Shown here: piece after piece, positions 8,753-18,405 of the stretch
Numbering within the stretch: the stretch's first letter is position 1
Layout: each line of letters starts with the position of its first letter
NCBI GenBank assembly: GCA_943788505.1
Contig: CALSQR010000001.1
Location: forward strand, 124,001 to 188,000
Origin: an uncultured bacterium
GTDB lineage: Bacteria; Bacteroidota; Rhodothermia; Rhodothermales; UBA10348
DNA: 64,000 nucleotides
Direction of reading: 5' to 3'
Notes under the pieces: generated by a model
The model's database searches: none
What the model saw: only the letters and a program-made list of their open reading frames with translations
What the model was told of the DNA's origin: nothing
Translations under genes and position numbers: made by a program

Positions 8753-9904
8753 ATGAATCAATCCTGTGAGTCGTGTGGCGCCCGTCTGGACGCCGGTGCT
8801 GAGGTATGTAGTCTTTGTGGTACGGCAGTTCCGGATGCCTCGATGGTATCTAGGGCCGCGGAGGTGGCTGCAGAGGTGGCTGCAGATGTGCCAGTAGAGC
8901 TAATTGATGCCAGTAATACTGCCTCAGAGGCGCCTGTAAAAAGGCACGCAGCCATGAACGTCGCGAGTCCTGAGTGTGATCGTTGTGGTCACCTCAATCC
9001 GCAGGATTCCAGATATTGCAATCGCTGTGGAACGAGGCTTCTTGCGACGGGGCCCTCCGTCGCCGATGATGAGGAAGTTACCGATAGTGAACGCGTATCT
9101 CCTAAGGCGCAGGGGGACAAGCAGTTGCCACTGAGCCTGCCAGTAGGTGAGGCCACAGGTGGTTCAGTACCCAAAGAGTCCCAAGCAGCTGTAGGACGTC
9201 AGATTATGATTGTAGTGAGTGCTGCGCTCTTGTTAGTCGTGGCTTTATATGTGGTCACGACTATGAGTGGAGGCAGTGGCGGCTCATTTGATTTGACTCC
9301 TTCGGCATCAACGCAAGGTGCAGAGTCGCCTCCATTGGCTTCGCAATGGCAAGACAGGGAAGAGGCTTTGCTGACTGAGGTTGAAGCGGCAACTACGGAA
9401 GCTGCAAAGATAGATGCACGACGCAGTCTTATTGATCTCTATTTTGCAGCGGATCGATTGGATATGGCAGCTGAAGAGACGGTTTCGATTGCATCGCAGA
9501 CAAATTCAGGACCAGACTGGATTGCGGCTGGGAATTTGTTCTTCGATTGGATGCAGCGGGCAGTTGATGGTCAAAAGACACCATGGGCCCGAAAAGCAAT
9601 CGATTCGTATCAGCAGGCTCTATTGCTAGATGACGAAAACTTGGACGTCCGCACAGACATGGCAATTGCCTACCTCTACGACCCTGAGAATGCTATGATG
9701 GCGATTCAGGAGACTAACAAGGTGCTGGAGTCTGACTCGCTGCATATCCAGGCAAACTTCAATCGCGGAATTATGCTCACGCAGATCAACCGACGTGATC
9801 AGGCGCTTGAGCAGTTTGAGAAGGTGAAGCGGATTATCGGCGATAGTGAGGACCCGGTCTTTCAGAGAGCTTCGGATGCCATTGCTAGGTTGCAAGGGCA
9901 ATAG
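8753..9904 (+). CDS. Double zinc-ribbon, single-pass membrane, TPR-containing protein
   Basis: The product is 383 residues. Two CxxC...CxxC zinc ribbons are visible: C5/C8/C19/C22 and C75/C78/C89/C92. They are joined by an Ala/Val/Glu-rich linker that contains a short repeat (EVAAEVAADV). A single membrane helix covers about 151-170. The C-terminal ~180 residues are helical and resemble TPR repeats, for example the segments around 'ANFNRGIMLTQINRRDQAL'. The ribbons would be cytoplasmic and the TPR part periplasmic. Function is unknown; a protein-interaction scaffold is likely. Confidence 0.85.
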   Translation: MNQSCESCGARLDAGAEVCSLCGTAVPDASMVSRAAEVAAEVAADVPVELIDASNTASEAPVKRHAAMNVASPECDRCGHLNPQDSRYCNRCGTRLLATGPSVADDEEVTDSERVSPKAQGDKQLPLSLPVGEATGGSVPKESQAAVGRQIMIVVSAALLLVVALYVVTTMSGGSGGSFDLTPSASTQGAESPPLASQWQDREEALLTEVEAATTEAAKIDARRSLIDLYFAADRLDMAAEETVSIASQTNSGPDWIAAGNLFFDWMQRAVDGQKTPWARKAIDSYQQALLLDDENLDVRTDMAIAYLYDPENAMMAIQETNKVLESDSLHIQANFNRGIMLTQINRRDQALEQFEKVKRIIGDSEDPVFQRASDAIARLQGQ

Positions 9905-9935
9905 CAAGGGCAGTAGCAAGCGCAATATTGCCCTT
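9892..9935. repeat. Three 12-bp direct repeats across a stop codon, forming a convergent dyad
   Basis: GCAAGGGCAATA (9892-9903) is followed by GCAAGGGCAGTA (9904-9915) and GCAAGCGCAATA (9916-9927). Each unit recreates the Gln-Gly-Gln-stop end of the zinc-ribbon gene, or a near match. A perfect 10-bp inverted repeat pairs 9894-9903 with 9926-9935, and its right arm reaches the stop codon of the convergent DinB gene. It may act as a weak terminator for both genes. Confidence 0.6.
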
Positions 9936-10428
9936 AGTGACCAGGATAGAGCCGCTTTAGAAGTTGAATTTGTGCCACGTGGTAGGCATCGTGAATGGCT
10001 ATTCCCAGAAGCTGATCCGTAGTACGATTACCACTTGGAAGTACATCATACAAATCTTCTTCCGAGAGTCGTTCAATAGCCTCTACGAGCTTCCTGTCTT
10101 CACGAGCTAGAAGCAATTGGTCGTTTTCCCACGCTTCTTCCGTTCTGAATTCGGGTAAGAGGGGAAAATTTATGGGAGAGCGGGAGAAAGCACCAGGAGG
10201 AAGTCCCTCGATTCTACGTCGTATGACGAATTTCCAGTAGGCCATATGAAGAGTGAGCATCCATATAGAGTTCACGTCTTGAGATGGGCGCCACGCAGCC
10301 ATTCGGGGGTGCACGTTTTCTAGGCACTCATTAATGGTGGGTCCACCATGCCACAGGCTGAAGTCAGCCGGAGGATCTAGCAGGCGCAAAATCTCCTTCA
10401 ACACCGGAGAAGGATCGCTATTACTCAT
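9934..10428 (-). CDS. DinB-family protein
   Basis: This 164-residue protein is predicted to be a four-helix bundle. Three spaced histidines that fit the DinB/YfiT metal site are visible: HMAYWK near residue 57 and HDAYH near the C-terminus. Members of this superfamily bind a divalent metal and often act as thiol-dependent transferases or are stress-linked; the reaction here is unknown. It is convergent with the zinc-ribbon/TPR gene. Confidence 0.85.
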   Translation of the reverse strand: MSNSDPSPVLKEILRLLDPPADFSLWHGGPTINECLENVHPRMAAWRPSQDVNSIWMLTLHMAYWKFVIRRRIEGLPPGAFSRSPINFPLLPEFRTEEAWENDQLLLAREDRKLVEAIERLSEEDLYDVLPSGNRTTDQLLGIAIHDAYHVAQIQLLKRLYPGH

Positions 10429-10496
10429 GCGTTACTCCATCCAATTAATTCGTACAGAAAAAAGCACTTTCAGGAAAGACACTATCCAACATTGGG

Positions 10497-10916
10497 TCAT
10501 GTTGGGCGAGAAACAGGTTGTTTCAAGGAGGCCCAAATCAATAGGGCTCCTAGGCTTAGAATACCAGAGGCAAGAAGAGGAGCGGCGCCAAAAATAGATT
10601 GCCAAAGCATCGTACCCGTTGGGGCATCGGGACGCACTTCACGTTCCAATTCCAGATTGTGGAGGACGTGCTCCAGCATCCCGTACATTGACACCAAGAT
10701 AATGGCATACGCAATCCATCGACAGACTTGAGCGACCGAATTTGATCTAGGCCCTCTGAACGCTAGTACAGCCGCCGTTAAACCAGCAGCGCATGCGATA
10801 AAGGGCGCAAACTGCACAATGGAGCCTGTGTGATCGAGTAGTAGCAACTCCAAAGGCGTGACAATAAATATGGCCGCCGCCGTCCCCGCTAGGAATTGTC
10901 GATACCAGGATTCCAT
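10497..10916 (-). CDS. Small four-helix membrane protein
   Basis: The product is 139 residues from the ATG at 10916 (MESWYRQF), 10 bases after the stop of the HhH lipoprotein gene; the longer GTG or ATG starts upstream would overlap that gene. Four hydrophobic helices are visible (about 8-25, 30-47, 60-78 and 112-130). A charged loop (LELEREVRPD) lies between helices 3 and 4. No family is recognised. Confidence 0.65.
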   Translation of the reverse strand: MESWYRQFLAGTAAAIFIVTPLELLLLDHTGSIVQFAPFIACAAGLTAAVLAFRGPRSNSVAQVCRWIAYAIILVSMYGMLEHVLHNLELEREVRPDAPTGTMLWQSIFGAAPLLASGILSLGALLIWASLKQPVSRPT

Positions 10917-10926
10917 GGTCAACTCA

Positions 10927-11451
10927 TTACCGGGAGATATATAGTCGCGCGAATTGGGATGAAATCCCACCAGCGACGTCCGTCACGGCTGCAATAAAAT
11001 CTTCTTCGGTCGCAAAGGGCCTGCGAGACACCAAAGCCTCGGCCCCGGTGAGGTCTAATCCCAGAATCTGCGCAACCGTAGCTGCGTCCGACTCATTGAT
11101 GTTTATAGGGATATAGACATGATCCTCGTACTCAACAATCGTTTCTTCGTCGACGTACTTGCCCATTTCTTGTCGGAATTGAAGTATGCTGTCGTACGGT
11201 CGGTATTCGTCAAACTCACGAGCTATACGATCCCCAACGCCAGGGATAGTCTTGAACTCCTCTGCTGTCGCTGTGTTAAGATTTAGCTTTTCCGCAGTGA
11301 CGGGGCGCTTCCCCGGTTCCGTAGAACTTGATTGGCTCTCATCGTTCTCTGGATTCACATTCTTAATCCGGGATTCTTCGGAGGCGCAGGCAGATAGGCT
11401 TACAGTAAGTGTGAGTAGCAATACTAAACGCGGCATGTTCATAATCATCAT
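10927..11451 (-). CDS. Helix-hairpin-helix (ComEA-like) lipoprotein
   Basis: This 174-residue protein has a signal peptide ending in a lipobox (SLSAC, Cys22 from the first ATG; several ATGs are clustered). After a polar linker it has two tandem helix-hairpin-helix units: LNTATAEEFKTIPGVGDRIA, then a second one beginning ININESDAATVAQILGL. In ComEA such units bind DNA outside the membrane during natural transformation. A lipid-anchored version could hold extracellular DNA or serve a structural role; the DNA uptake link is inference, because no other com genes are nearby. Confidence 0.82.
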   Translation of the reverse strand: MMIMNMPRLVLLLTLTVSLSACASEESRIKNVNPENDESQSSSTEPGKRPVTAEKLNLNTATAEEFKTIPGVGDRIAREFDEYRPYDSILQFRQEMGKYVDEETIVEYEDHVYIPININESDAATVAQILGLDLTGAEALVSRRPFATEEDFIAAVTDVAGGISSQFARLYISR

Positions 11452-11461
11452 TGAGTTTAAT

Positions 11462-12946
11462 TCAGTATCGTGCTGAGTTTTTTCCGGCTTCTACGGCAAG
11501 ATGTATAAAGACTCGAATGTCTTCGTTGGAGGTCGCTAAGTCTTCATCTCGCAAGTACATCATATGACCACTGCGGTATCCTTTGAACTGCATTCGTGAC
11601 TGCAGGTCGCCGGAAGGGTCCATATTCCACATGGTGTATTTTGCATTGAAATAATCCGTTCCTCCGTCATAATACCCTGATTGAACCAAGAGGTGCAGAT
11701 AAGGATTTCTTGCCATGGCTGAGCGCAACTGCTCTCCAGTTCTATCGCCTTCGCGATTCCATGGTGAGACAGACCCGAACACGTTGTACTGTAATTCTGT
11801 TTCATACCCCAGCACATCGCGCAGATAATGATTTATGGCCGGCGCAAAAGCATGGTTCCACGAGGTCAGTGCTGGATCATGGTCGTATGAAATGCCTGCA
11901 TCTTGCCTATCGATACCGCGATACCTGGAATCTAGCCGACCTACGGTAAGACTTTCGTCGCGCAGTAGATCCTTCCAGAAAAAGGAGGTAGGTACCTGAA
12001 GGTTGTGCTGTAAAAACGCTTGAGTGGAAAGCCCGGAATATCTAGCGGCCTGTTCCGCAATTTGGCGACGCTCATCCTCTTGAAGCGATCCACCCCGGGC
12101 GATGGCCGGAAGAAACGTGTCCAGCGTCCATGCTTCGACCTCAGGAAGTAGATCGTCCAAATCTTTGCTCTGAAGGCTGGATTCCAGTTGCCCATGATAC
12201 CAAGCCGTAGCCGCATAATAGGGTAGGTAAATCGCTGCACGAACGGCCCCCTCTCTTGGCACACCTAGTGGGGTTGGCGAGACTAGTACAACCCCGTTCA
12301 GATACATCCAATGACTGTTCTGTAGTCGGCCAGCCAGACCGCTAACTCGATTCGTTCCGTAGGATTCTCCGATCAAAAACTTTGGTGATGTCCAGCGCCC
12401 GTGCCGAGAGGTGAACATCTCTAGCCATTTAGCCAAATAATCTATGTCTTCATTAACGCCGAAAAACTGGCCTTCTTCTACATCCGTTACAGCACGTGAA
12501 AAAGCGGTATTCACAGGATTGATAAAGACGATGTCCGCTACATCTAGAATGGAATGTTCGTTGTCCCGCACGCCATACGGTTGAACAGGATTCCCTTCCG
12601 AGTCGATGTTTAGGCGCTTAGGTCCCGTATAGCCGATATGCATCCACACGGAGGCTGATCCTGGGCCGCCATTAAAGGAGAAAACTAGGGGGCGTTCGAC
12701 ATTCGGAGCGCCGTTGGTTCTTTCGTAAAACGTGTAGAATAGGCCAGCGATCGTTTCGCCGTCTTCTCCGTAGACGGGTTGCTTGCCAAGTGTCACGTTA
12801 TACTCAACTTGCTCGCCTTTGATGACAATGCTACCCGTTTTTGTACTGGAATGATCATGTGGGTCGTTCTGAGCAAAACTTTCGGAAAAAGGAAGCGCCA
12901 TTATCAAGTAGGCGACAACAAGGGAAGTGAGTCGGAGCATCTTCAT
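11462..12946 (-). CDS. Secreted S10-family serine carboxypeptidase
   Basis: The product is 494 residues from the ATG at 12946 (MKMLRLTS). A signal peptide ends near SFAQ. The oxyanion-hole segment NGGPGS is at about 92-97 and the nucleophile GESYG at about 193-197. A late Asp (YYDGGTDYFNAKY) and His (YRSGHMMYL) complete the expected Ser-Asp-His triad. The family removes C-terminal residues from peptides at acid to neutral pH. With the S9, M28, M20 and GGT enzymes of this window it fits periplasmic or extracellular peptide scavenging. Confidence 0.9.
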   Translation of the reverse strand: MKMLRLTSLVVAYLIMALPFSESFAQNDPHDHSSTKTGSIVIKGEQVEYNVTLGKQPVYGEDGETIAGLFYTFYERTNGAPNVERPLVFSFNGGPGSASVWMHIGYTGPKRLNIDSEGNPVQPYGVRDNEHSILDVADIVFINPVNTAFSRAVTDVEEGQFFGVNEDIDYLAKWLEMFTSRHGRWTSPKFLIGESYGTNRVSGLAGRLQNSHWMYLNGVVLVSPTPLGVPREGAVRAAIYLPYYAATAWYHGQLESSLQSKDLDDLLPEVEAWTLDTFLPAIARGGSLQEDERRQIAEQAARYSGLSTQAFLQHNLQVPTSFFWKDLLRDESLTVGRLDSRYRGIDRQDAGISYDHDPALTSWNHAFAPAINHYLRDVLGYETELQYNVFGSVSPWNREGDRTGEQLRSAMARNPYLHLLVQSGYYDGGTDYFNAKYTMWNMDPSGDLQSRMQFKGYRSGHMMYLRDEDLATSNEDIRVFIHLAVEAGKNSARY

Positions 12947-13024
12947 ATCTGTAGGTCCAGTTGGAGTGTGGTGTTGATATATGATACCATTGGCTGAATT
13001 AAGTCTCGACGTATAGAAACTCAC

Positions 13025-13846
13025 TTAATGAGTTGGATGCAATAGAACGCTGAGTTCTTTGATCAATTTGGCGGCGACCATTGCAGTTACACCATCATTG
13101 TCACGCGAAGGATTATACTCTACTAGATCAGCCCCAATGCAATTCGCTGGCATTCCGTTGGGGGCTCTAATGCTGTGTAGGATAGAAATCAGCTCTCGTG
13201 TACTCAGACCACCAGGCTCGTGGTGAGATACGCCTGGAGCAAATGCGGGATCTAGGACATCCATATCTACAGAAATGTAAATCGGTCCATCTATAATCAA
13301 TTCAGCAGGAGAAGGAAGCATATTCATGTCGAAGACCTTAACGCCAAACAATGCTACCTGCTCAGCACAATGTGCGTTCATTGTTCGAATCCCAATCTGA
13401 ATTAATTCGATATGATCAAAAGACTCCATTACACGAGCAAATGGGCATGCATGCGAGTATTTATCTCCCTCGAAATCAGCGTATAGATCAGGATGTGCAT
13501 CGAAGTGGAGTATGGTCAATCGATCATATTTCGGCGCTGTAGCCCTAAGTAAGGGCCAAGACACTGAATGATCTCCTCCTAATGCTAGCAGAGGATGTTC
13601 ATGGCTAAGAGCCTTTGCAGCCGCATCAGTTATCCACTCTACAGCTGCTTCACCTCGCAAATGTTCTAGACCCTCAACGTCACCGAGATCTACCACATTC
13701 GATCCTATTTCGAAAGGGGCCCCGTTTTCAGTGGCGAGATTAGACGAGGCACTACCCAACGCTTCTCGAATACGGCTTGGCGCATCCGATGAACCTCTGA
13801 GAAAGCTCGAAGCAGCGTCAAACGGGATGCCTAGAAGAGAAATCAT
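13025..13846 (-). CDS. Agmatinase/arginase-family ureohydrolase
   Basis: This 273-residue protein has all the manganese-site motifs of the ureohydrolase family: GGDHS, FDAHPD and SVDMDVLDP. The GVSHHEPGG loop shapes substrate binding. Members hydrolyse agmatine, arginine, formiminoglutamate or guanidino acids to urea or formamide. The short length and the SHHEPGG loop fit agmatinase/SpeB-like enzymes best, but specificity cannot be fixed from sequence. It lies 31 bases after typA on the same strand. Confidence 0.88.
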   Translation of the reverse strand: MISLLGIPFDAASSFLRGSSDAPSRIREALGSASSNLATENGAPFEIGSNVVDLGDVEGLEHLRGEAAVEWITDAAAKALSHEHPLLALGGDHSVSWPLLRATAPKYDRLTILHFDAHPDLYADFEGDKYSHACPFARVMESFDHIELIQIGIRTMNAHCAEQVALFGVKVFDMNMLPSPAELIIDGPIYISVDMDVLDPAFAPGVSHHEPGGLSTRELISILHSIRAPNGMPANCIGADLVEYNPSRDNDGVTAMVAAKLIKELSVLLHPTH

Positions 13847-13877
13847 GCTCCAAGATAATCGGCAAAAAAGCAGGTGA

Positions 13878-15707
13878 CTAGCTAACGGCGTCAGCTTTGC
13901 GCATCATGTCAGCTTTTTTACGCACGTGTGGATCTAAATAGCGCTTGCGAAGCCGAAGTGAGGACGGCGTGATTTCAATCAACTCATCATCGCGAATGAA
14001 TTCGATGCTCTCCTCAAGTGACATTCTGCGTGGCGGAATCAGTTTCTGGAATGCGTCTGCAGAAGCGGCTCGCATGTTCGTCAGTTTCTTTTCCTTGGTA
14101 ATGTTTACCTCCAGGTCAACATCACGGCTGTTTTCACCAACCAACATCCCAGAATAAACAGCATCAGCTGGTCCTACAAACAACTCACCACGTTCTTGAA
14201 GGTTAATGATAGAAAAGCCAGTAACCTTGCCTGAACGGTCTGCAATAAGGGCACCGGAGGCTCTATGGGCGATCTCACCAGCCCACGGCTTGTACGCGTC
14301 AAAGATGTGTGTCAGGATCCCAGTTCCTCTCGTGTCAGTCATGAACTCATTCCGATACCCGATAAGGCCGCGGGAAGGAAGTTCAAATTCAAGGCGTACC
14401 CGCCCAGAGCCATGGTTGATCATCTTAGTCATCACCCCACGCCGAGTGCCCAGTTTCTGGACAACCGAGCCCATATAGTCTTCAGCAACATCAATAAGCG
14501 CGATCTCGAATGGTTCGCATCGCTTACCATTGATCTCTTTTGTAATAACGCGAGGCATTCCTACAGAAAACTCAAATCCTTCGCGGCGCATCTGTTCGAT
14601 CAGAATAGCCATTTGTAGCTCGCCTCGTCCATACACGAGGTGAGAATCGGCTGAATCCGTTTCTTCGATACGCATAGCCAAATTGGTTTCAGCTTCCTTG
14701 GCTAGGCGATCGCGTAGGTTTCTTGACGTGACATACTTGCCTTCCTTGCCGGCAAATGGAGAGTCATTGATACGAAACTCCATCGACATCGTAGGCTCAT
14801 CCACATGCAGCGGAGGCAATGGACGTGGATCGAGTGCATCGGCAATGCACTCACCCAGGCCTATGCCCGACATTCCACCAACTGCGACAATATCCCCTGG
14901 GCCAACAGTATCTACTTCGACACGCCCGAGACCGGAATACGTGAATAGGGCGGAAACCTGAGCAGAGGTAGTGCTCTTATCACGATGGCACAAGAGCACT
15001 TGTTGACGGCTTTTCAAAGAACCATCAACCACACGGCCAATTGCCAAAGGACCCAAGTATTTGTCTGGTAAGACATTGGTAACGATTACCTGAACCGAAG
15101 CATCAGGATCACCAACGGGTGCGGGGATCGTGTCGATGATGGTTTTGAACAGAGGCTGCAGATCCGTCATCTCTGCATCCATGTCTTCTTTGCATTGTCC
15201 ATCACGTGCAACGGCGTAGACGACAGGGAACTCGATCTGATGATCTGCGGCATCCAAATCGATGAACAAATCATAGACTTCGTTCAGAACTTCCTCGGGA
15301 CGGGCGTCTTCGCGGTCAATTTTGTTAATGACCACGATGGCTGGCAAGTGCAATTCAAGCGCCTTTGAGAGCACGAAGCGTGTCTGGGGAAGTGGGCCTT
15401 CTGCGGCGTCAACTAGCAGCATGATGCCATCGACCATGCGCAAAGTTCGTTCAACTTCTCCACCAAAGTCGGCGTGACCGGGGGTGTCGACGATATTGAT
15501 TTTTATGTCACCGTACTGCACGGCCGTATTCTTGGCCATAATGGTGATCCCTTTCTCCCGTTCGAGATCCATGGAGTCCATCACACGTTCGTTGACGTCC
15601 TGGTTATCCCGGAAAATGCCGCTTTGCCACAGCATTGAATCGACGAGAGTGGTTTTGCCATGGTCAACGTGGGCAACGATGGCGATATTTCGGATGGATC
15701 CTGACAT
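13878..15707 (-). CDS. typA: Ribosome-associated GTPase TypA/BipA
   Basis: The product is 609 residues from the ATG at 15707 (MSGSIRN). An upstream in-frame start would add 11 residues that are not part of the family. G1 (AHVDHGKTT), G3 ([12 protein letters not shown]) and G4 (NKID) are intact, followed by domain II, EF-G-like domains and the BipA-specific C-terminal domain. TypA binds the 70S ribosome near the A site and assists 50S assembly and growth under stress. The length matches the usual ~605. Confidence 0.97.
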   Translation of the reverse strand: MSGSIRNIAIVAHVDHGKTTLVDSMLWQSGIFRDNQDVNERVMDSMDLEREKGITIMAKNTAVQYGDIKINIVDTPGHADFGGEVERTLRMVDGIMLLVDAAEGPLPQTRFVLSKALELHLPAIVVINKIDREDARPEEVLNEVYDLFIDLDAADHQIEFPVVYAVARDGQCKEDMDAEMTDLQPLFKTIIDTIPAPVGDPDASVQVIVTNVLPDKYLGPLAIGRVVDGSLKSRQQVLLCHRDKSTTSAQVSALFTYSGLGRVEVDTVGPGDIVAVGGMSGIGLGECIADALDPRPLPPLHVDEPTMSMEFRINDSPFAGKEGKYVTSRNLRDRLAKEAETNLAMRIEETDSADSHLVYGRGELQMAILIEQMRREGFEFSVGMPRVITKEINGKRCEPFEIALIDVAEDYMGSVVQKLGTRRGVMTKMINHGSGRVRLEFELPSRGLIGYRNEFMTDTRGTGILTHIFDAYKPWAGEIAHRASGALIADRSGKVTGFSIINLQERGELFVGPADAVYSGMLVGENSRDVDLEVNITKEKKLTNMRAASADAFQKLIPPRRMSLEESIEFIRDDELIEITPSSLRLRKRYLDPHVRKKADMMRKADAVS

Positions 15708-15792
15708 GAAGGTCGCTAAGTGTGGGAAAGCCTGATTCAACCCGATTATGAGAATCCGTTCTCCAATCGCGGCAAAGAACGCAAGAAGAAGG

Positions 15793-16590
15793 TTAATTAT
15801 TGATCGTAAAGCGTTTCTTGAAGCTGTCTCTATAGGAGCGCCCTATTGGAAGGGAAACATCTTCTAAATGCGCTTCTTCGGCTGTCCAACTAGTTAATGC
15901 GCCATCACGAACGAGAAAAGAGCGATGAATGCGGGTAAACCCCCAGTCATCCAAGCGCTGTTCAAGCTTATTGAGCGTCATCTTGGTGATAAGCTTGCTA
16001 GCGTCCGTGTGCACGATGAGGTAATCCCGATCGCTTTCAACAAAGAGAATATCCTGTGCCCTGACACGCACATTTTCCCGGTCGACACGCAGCGTAATAG
16101 ATGCGTCTGTAGCGATCCGTTCCCGTTGTAGCGCCAATTCCGCTTGGGTTCGGTCCCGTTCAGCAAGATCTCGGCCACGTTTCTCATGTTGCCATCGACG
16201 CCATGAATTTATAGAAAGCGCTCCAAACACGACTACGTACATTCCGATTAATACATCCATCAAATCCACGACAGTTGGACTAACGAAGAGAGCCTGATAG
16301 TCTGAAACCGTCATGTAGAGTCCGACAATAATGACCAATTCCACATACAGCGAAGCTAGAAGGGTATAGCCGAGATAAATACAGAACCTGACTATGAGGC
16401 CCTCTATTAGGAAACGGGGGACCAGCCAGTAGACCACGAAGTACGTAGTTGCCATGGTGGCTGGAAGCAGGAGGCCGACAAAAAACAGGCTTTGCCCGTA
16501 TTCGTCTTGTCGGGATCCGAAGTAGAGGGTATAAAAGACTAGGACGGCCGTCCAGAATATCCCGTGTTCTATGATTCTTCGAGTAGTCAA
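15793..16590 (-). CDS. Membrane-anchored LytTR-domain transcriptional regulator
   Basis: The product is 265 residues, starting at a TTG with no strong ribosome-binding site. Four hydrophobic segments occupy about residues 10-125. A coiled region ([20 protein letters not shown]) leads into a C-terminal LytTR DNA-binding domain (about 160-262), with [17 protein letters not shown] and [10 protein letters not shown] as typical LytTR patterns. It has no receiver domain. It may sense a membrane signal and bind DNA directly; its targets are unknown. Confidence 0.87.
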   Translation of the reverse strand: MTTRRIIEHGIFWTAVLVFYTLYFGSRQDEYGQSLFFVGLLLPATMATTYFVVYWLVPRFLIEGLIVRFCIYLGYTLLASLYVELVIIVGLYMTVSDYQALFVSPTVVDLMDVLIGMYVVVFGALSINSWRRWQHEKRGRDLAERDRTQAELALQRERIATDASITLRVDRENVRVRAQDILFVESDRDYLIVHTDASKLITKMTLNKLEQRLDDWGFTRIHRSFLVRDGALTSWTAEEAHLEDVSLPIGRSYRDSFKKRFTINN

Positions 16591-16932
16591 GCAGCTTTTG
16601 TCGTTGAGATATACTTCCTATGGGGTTTGCCTAAGCAACATACCGTAAACATCGGTTAATCGACCGAAATTGAGGAATTACGTCGATCAATGACACCAAT
16701 ACGTCGGTAAAAGGGTCGGGCCTGCTCGTAATAGCCCAATTTAGTTCGTCCCGTTGGTCGATAGACAAGCGTTGTGCGTCGAGAATCAATGTGGCTTGGT
16801 TAGTCCTCTACGTAAAATACCTCAGGTCAAAACTTTCGATGCGCTACCATAGCGCTCATCACAAGGTAACGCTGGGTTCAGTATCCTCATTGGAATAGTG
16901 ATAAACCAGCTGCCCGCAAACCACATAAAACA
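16591..16932. other. 342-bp non-coding gap
   Basis: This gap separates the divergent LytTR and ExbB-like genes. I see no coding frame, RNA gene, strong terminator or repeat. Several short elements containing CGTCG, GTCGG or CGACCG recur, but without a clear unit. It is likely to hold both promoters, which I cannot place with confidence. Confidence 0.5.
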
Positions 16933-17295
16933 ATGGGATCTCTTTATTCCGCAGGGGGCATCTTTATGACCCCGATCACGCTGCTGGGCCTCCTCATGAT
17001 AGGATTGGGTGCCGTGACTTTGATACGCTTTTTTTCGGGTGTAGAGGACAAAGACAAGCTCCGTCGATTCAATGCCTTGGTCCTGCAGTTAGGCATCTTC
17101 ATCTTCTTTCTTGGTGTGCTCAGCCAAGCAATGGGGTTGATGCAGGCTTTTCAGGTCATATCGCAGGTTGGGGGAGTGTCACCAACGCTTCTCGCGGATG
17201 GACTCTACGTATCAATGATTGCGCCTGTTTACGCTCTCTTGTTCCTGCTTTTGGCAATTGCACTTTGGTCTGTCGGGAAGTACAAGCTTAGCTAG
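16933..17295 (+). CDS. Short MotA/TolQ/ExbB-like membrane protein
   Basis: This 120-residue protein has three membrane helices (about 10-30, 48-66 and 92-114). The stretch GLMQAFQVISQVGGVSPTL followed by LYVSMIAPVYALL matches the channel part of MotA/TolQ/ExbB proteins. Stand-alone forms of this size occur in Bacteroidota. A start at the ATG of MTPITLLG (16966) is also possible. No ExbD or TonB partner is adjacent. Its TAG overlaps that of the broken rsgA gene in the palindrome CTAG. Confidence 0.78.
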   Translation: MGSLYSAGGIFMTPITLLGLLMIGLGAVTLIRFFSGVEDKDKLRRFNALVLQLGIFIFFLGVLSQAMGLMQAFQVISQVGGVSPTLLADGLYVSMIAPVYALLFLLLAIALWSVGKYKLS

Positions 17296-18122
17296 ACGGT
17301 TTCGCCGAACGTCTCATCCAGTCCGGATTCTACTCCAAGCAGTGCCAGTTCCCGCATTCCAGGCGTGTCAATAAGCATTGCACCCGATTCGAGCCTCTCT
17401 AAATGCCGATGGGTTGTTGTGTGACGTCCGCGATGATCATCTTCTCGGACAGAGGATGTAGCATGTCGTTCGTCTCCAATTAATCGGTTCAGTAGTGTGG
17501 TTTTTCCGACCCCTGATGATCCCACCAATCAAAATGTCTTGCCAGGTGTCATCAGTTGCGTGATTGCATCAACATTCTGATAGTCGAGAGCACTAAAAGG
17601 TATAACAAGCAGGCTAGAATCTAGCTCGCGAATAGACGCAAGAAGCATGCCGAGCTCCTGCTGAGTTACCAAATCCTGTTTAGACAGAAGCAACACAGGG
17701 TCTATATGCCCCTCACGCACCGCTACCAGATAACGTTCGAGCCGACGAAGATTGAAGTTCCGGTCACAAGACTGAACGATAAACGCCGTATCCACATTTG
17801 CAGCGATGAGTTGAATTCCAACGTCGATACCTGCCGCTTTACGTTGTAAGCTCGTGCGTCGCGGAAGGACATCATCAATTATGGCAAAGTCTGCGCCATC
17901 GAAAACCTGAACCTGGACAAAATCATCAACGGCGGGGCGGTCTTCAGAGCTTTCAACGGAAAAGGCTAGTTTCCCGGACAATTCAGCCCTCATTTCCTCT
18001 TCACCCGTGGTTATGAGCCAGTTAGTTCGATGAACTTCGAGCACGCGGGCAATCACCCAACCCTCTCTTAGTTGGCCTTCGCAGGCATTCACATGCCAGT
18101 CGCTAAATCCCCATTCAGTCAT
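17292..18122 (-). pseudogene. rsgA: Broken ribosome small-subunit GTPase RsgA
   Basis: Two abutting pieces lie in the same frame. Residues 1-197 carry the N-terminal OB-fold and the circularly permuted G4/G5 motifs (LLSKQD). Then an in-frame TGA (17526-17528 region) interrupts TPGKTF-stop-LVGSSGVGKTTLLN, followed by 77 more residues with the G1, G2 and G3 (DTPGMREL) motifs. After DETFGE the expected cysteine-rich zinc domain (about 60-80 residues) is absent, and a TAG shared with the convergent gene ends the frame. RsgA matures the 30S subunit. A nonsense codon plus loss of the C-terminus indicates a pseudogene. Translation to the TGA would yield only the OB-fold and partial G motifs. Confidence 0.88.
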
Positions 18123-18405
18123 CGAAATAGTCTTTTAAGGCGGGTTCACAGGCTTTAGTGTTATCGCAAGATCGGGTTGCAATGGAAAGGAGTAGTAACG
18201 AGTACATTCCGGGGCCGATCACAATGGATTGTCAATCGACTTGCGGGTATGGCCATCAACCTGTTACAACTCGTGGAAGAATCCACTACGTTTGGTGCGA
18301 AAATACTCGTACACTTTAGAGGGCAGCTTCTGCGCACCAGATTGAGTGGAGGCGATCGAAATTCAGAGTGCTTTCCCAACCTTAGTTCTAAACCCCGATG
18401 AAAAA

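Noticed and set aside
17526-17528. TGA in rsgA as a recoded sense codon (Sec or Trp)
   Set aside because: The other genes use TGA as a normal stop, the neighbouring DHOD-like gene is broken by TAA instead, and the gene also lacks its C-terminus. A lesion explains all of this.
18177-18401. Short plus-strand frame between rsgA and the secreted-protein gene
   Set aside because: No family signature or ribosome-binding site, and it overlaps the likely promoter region.
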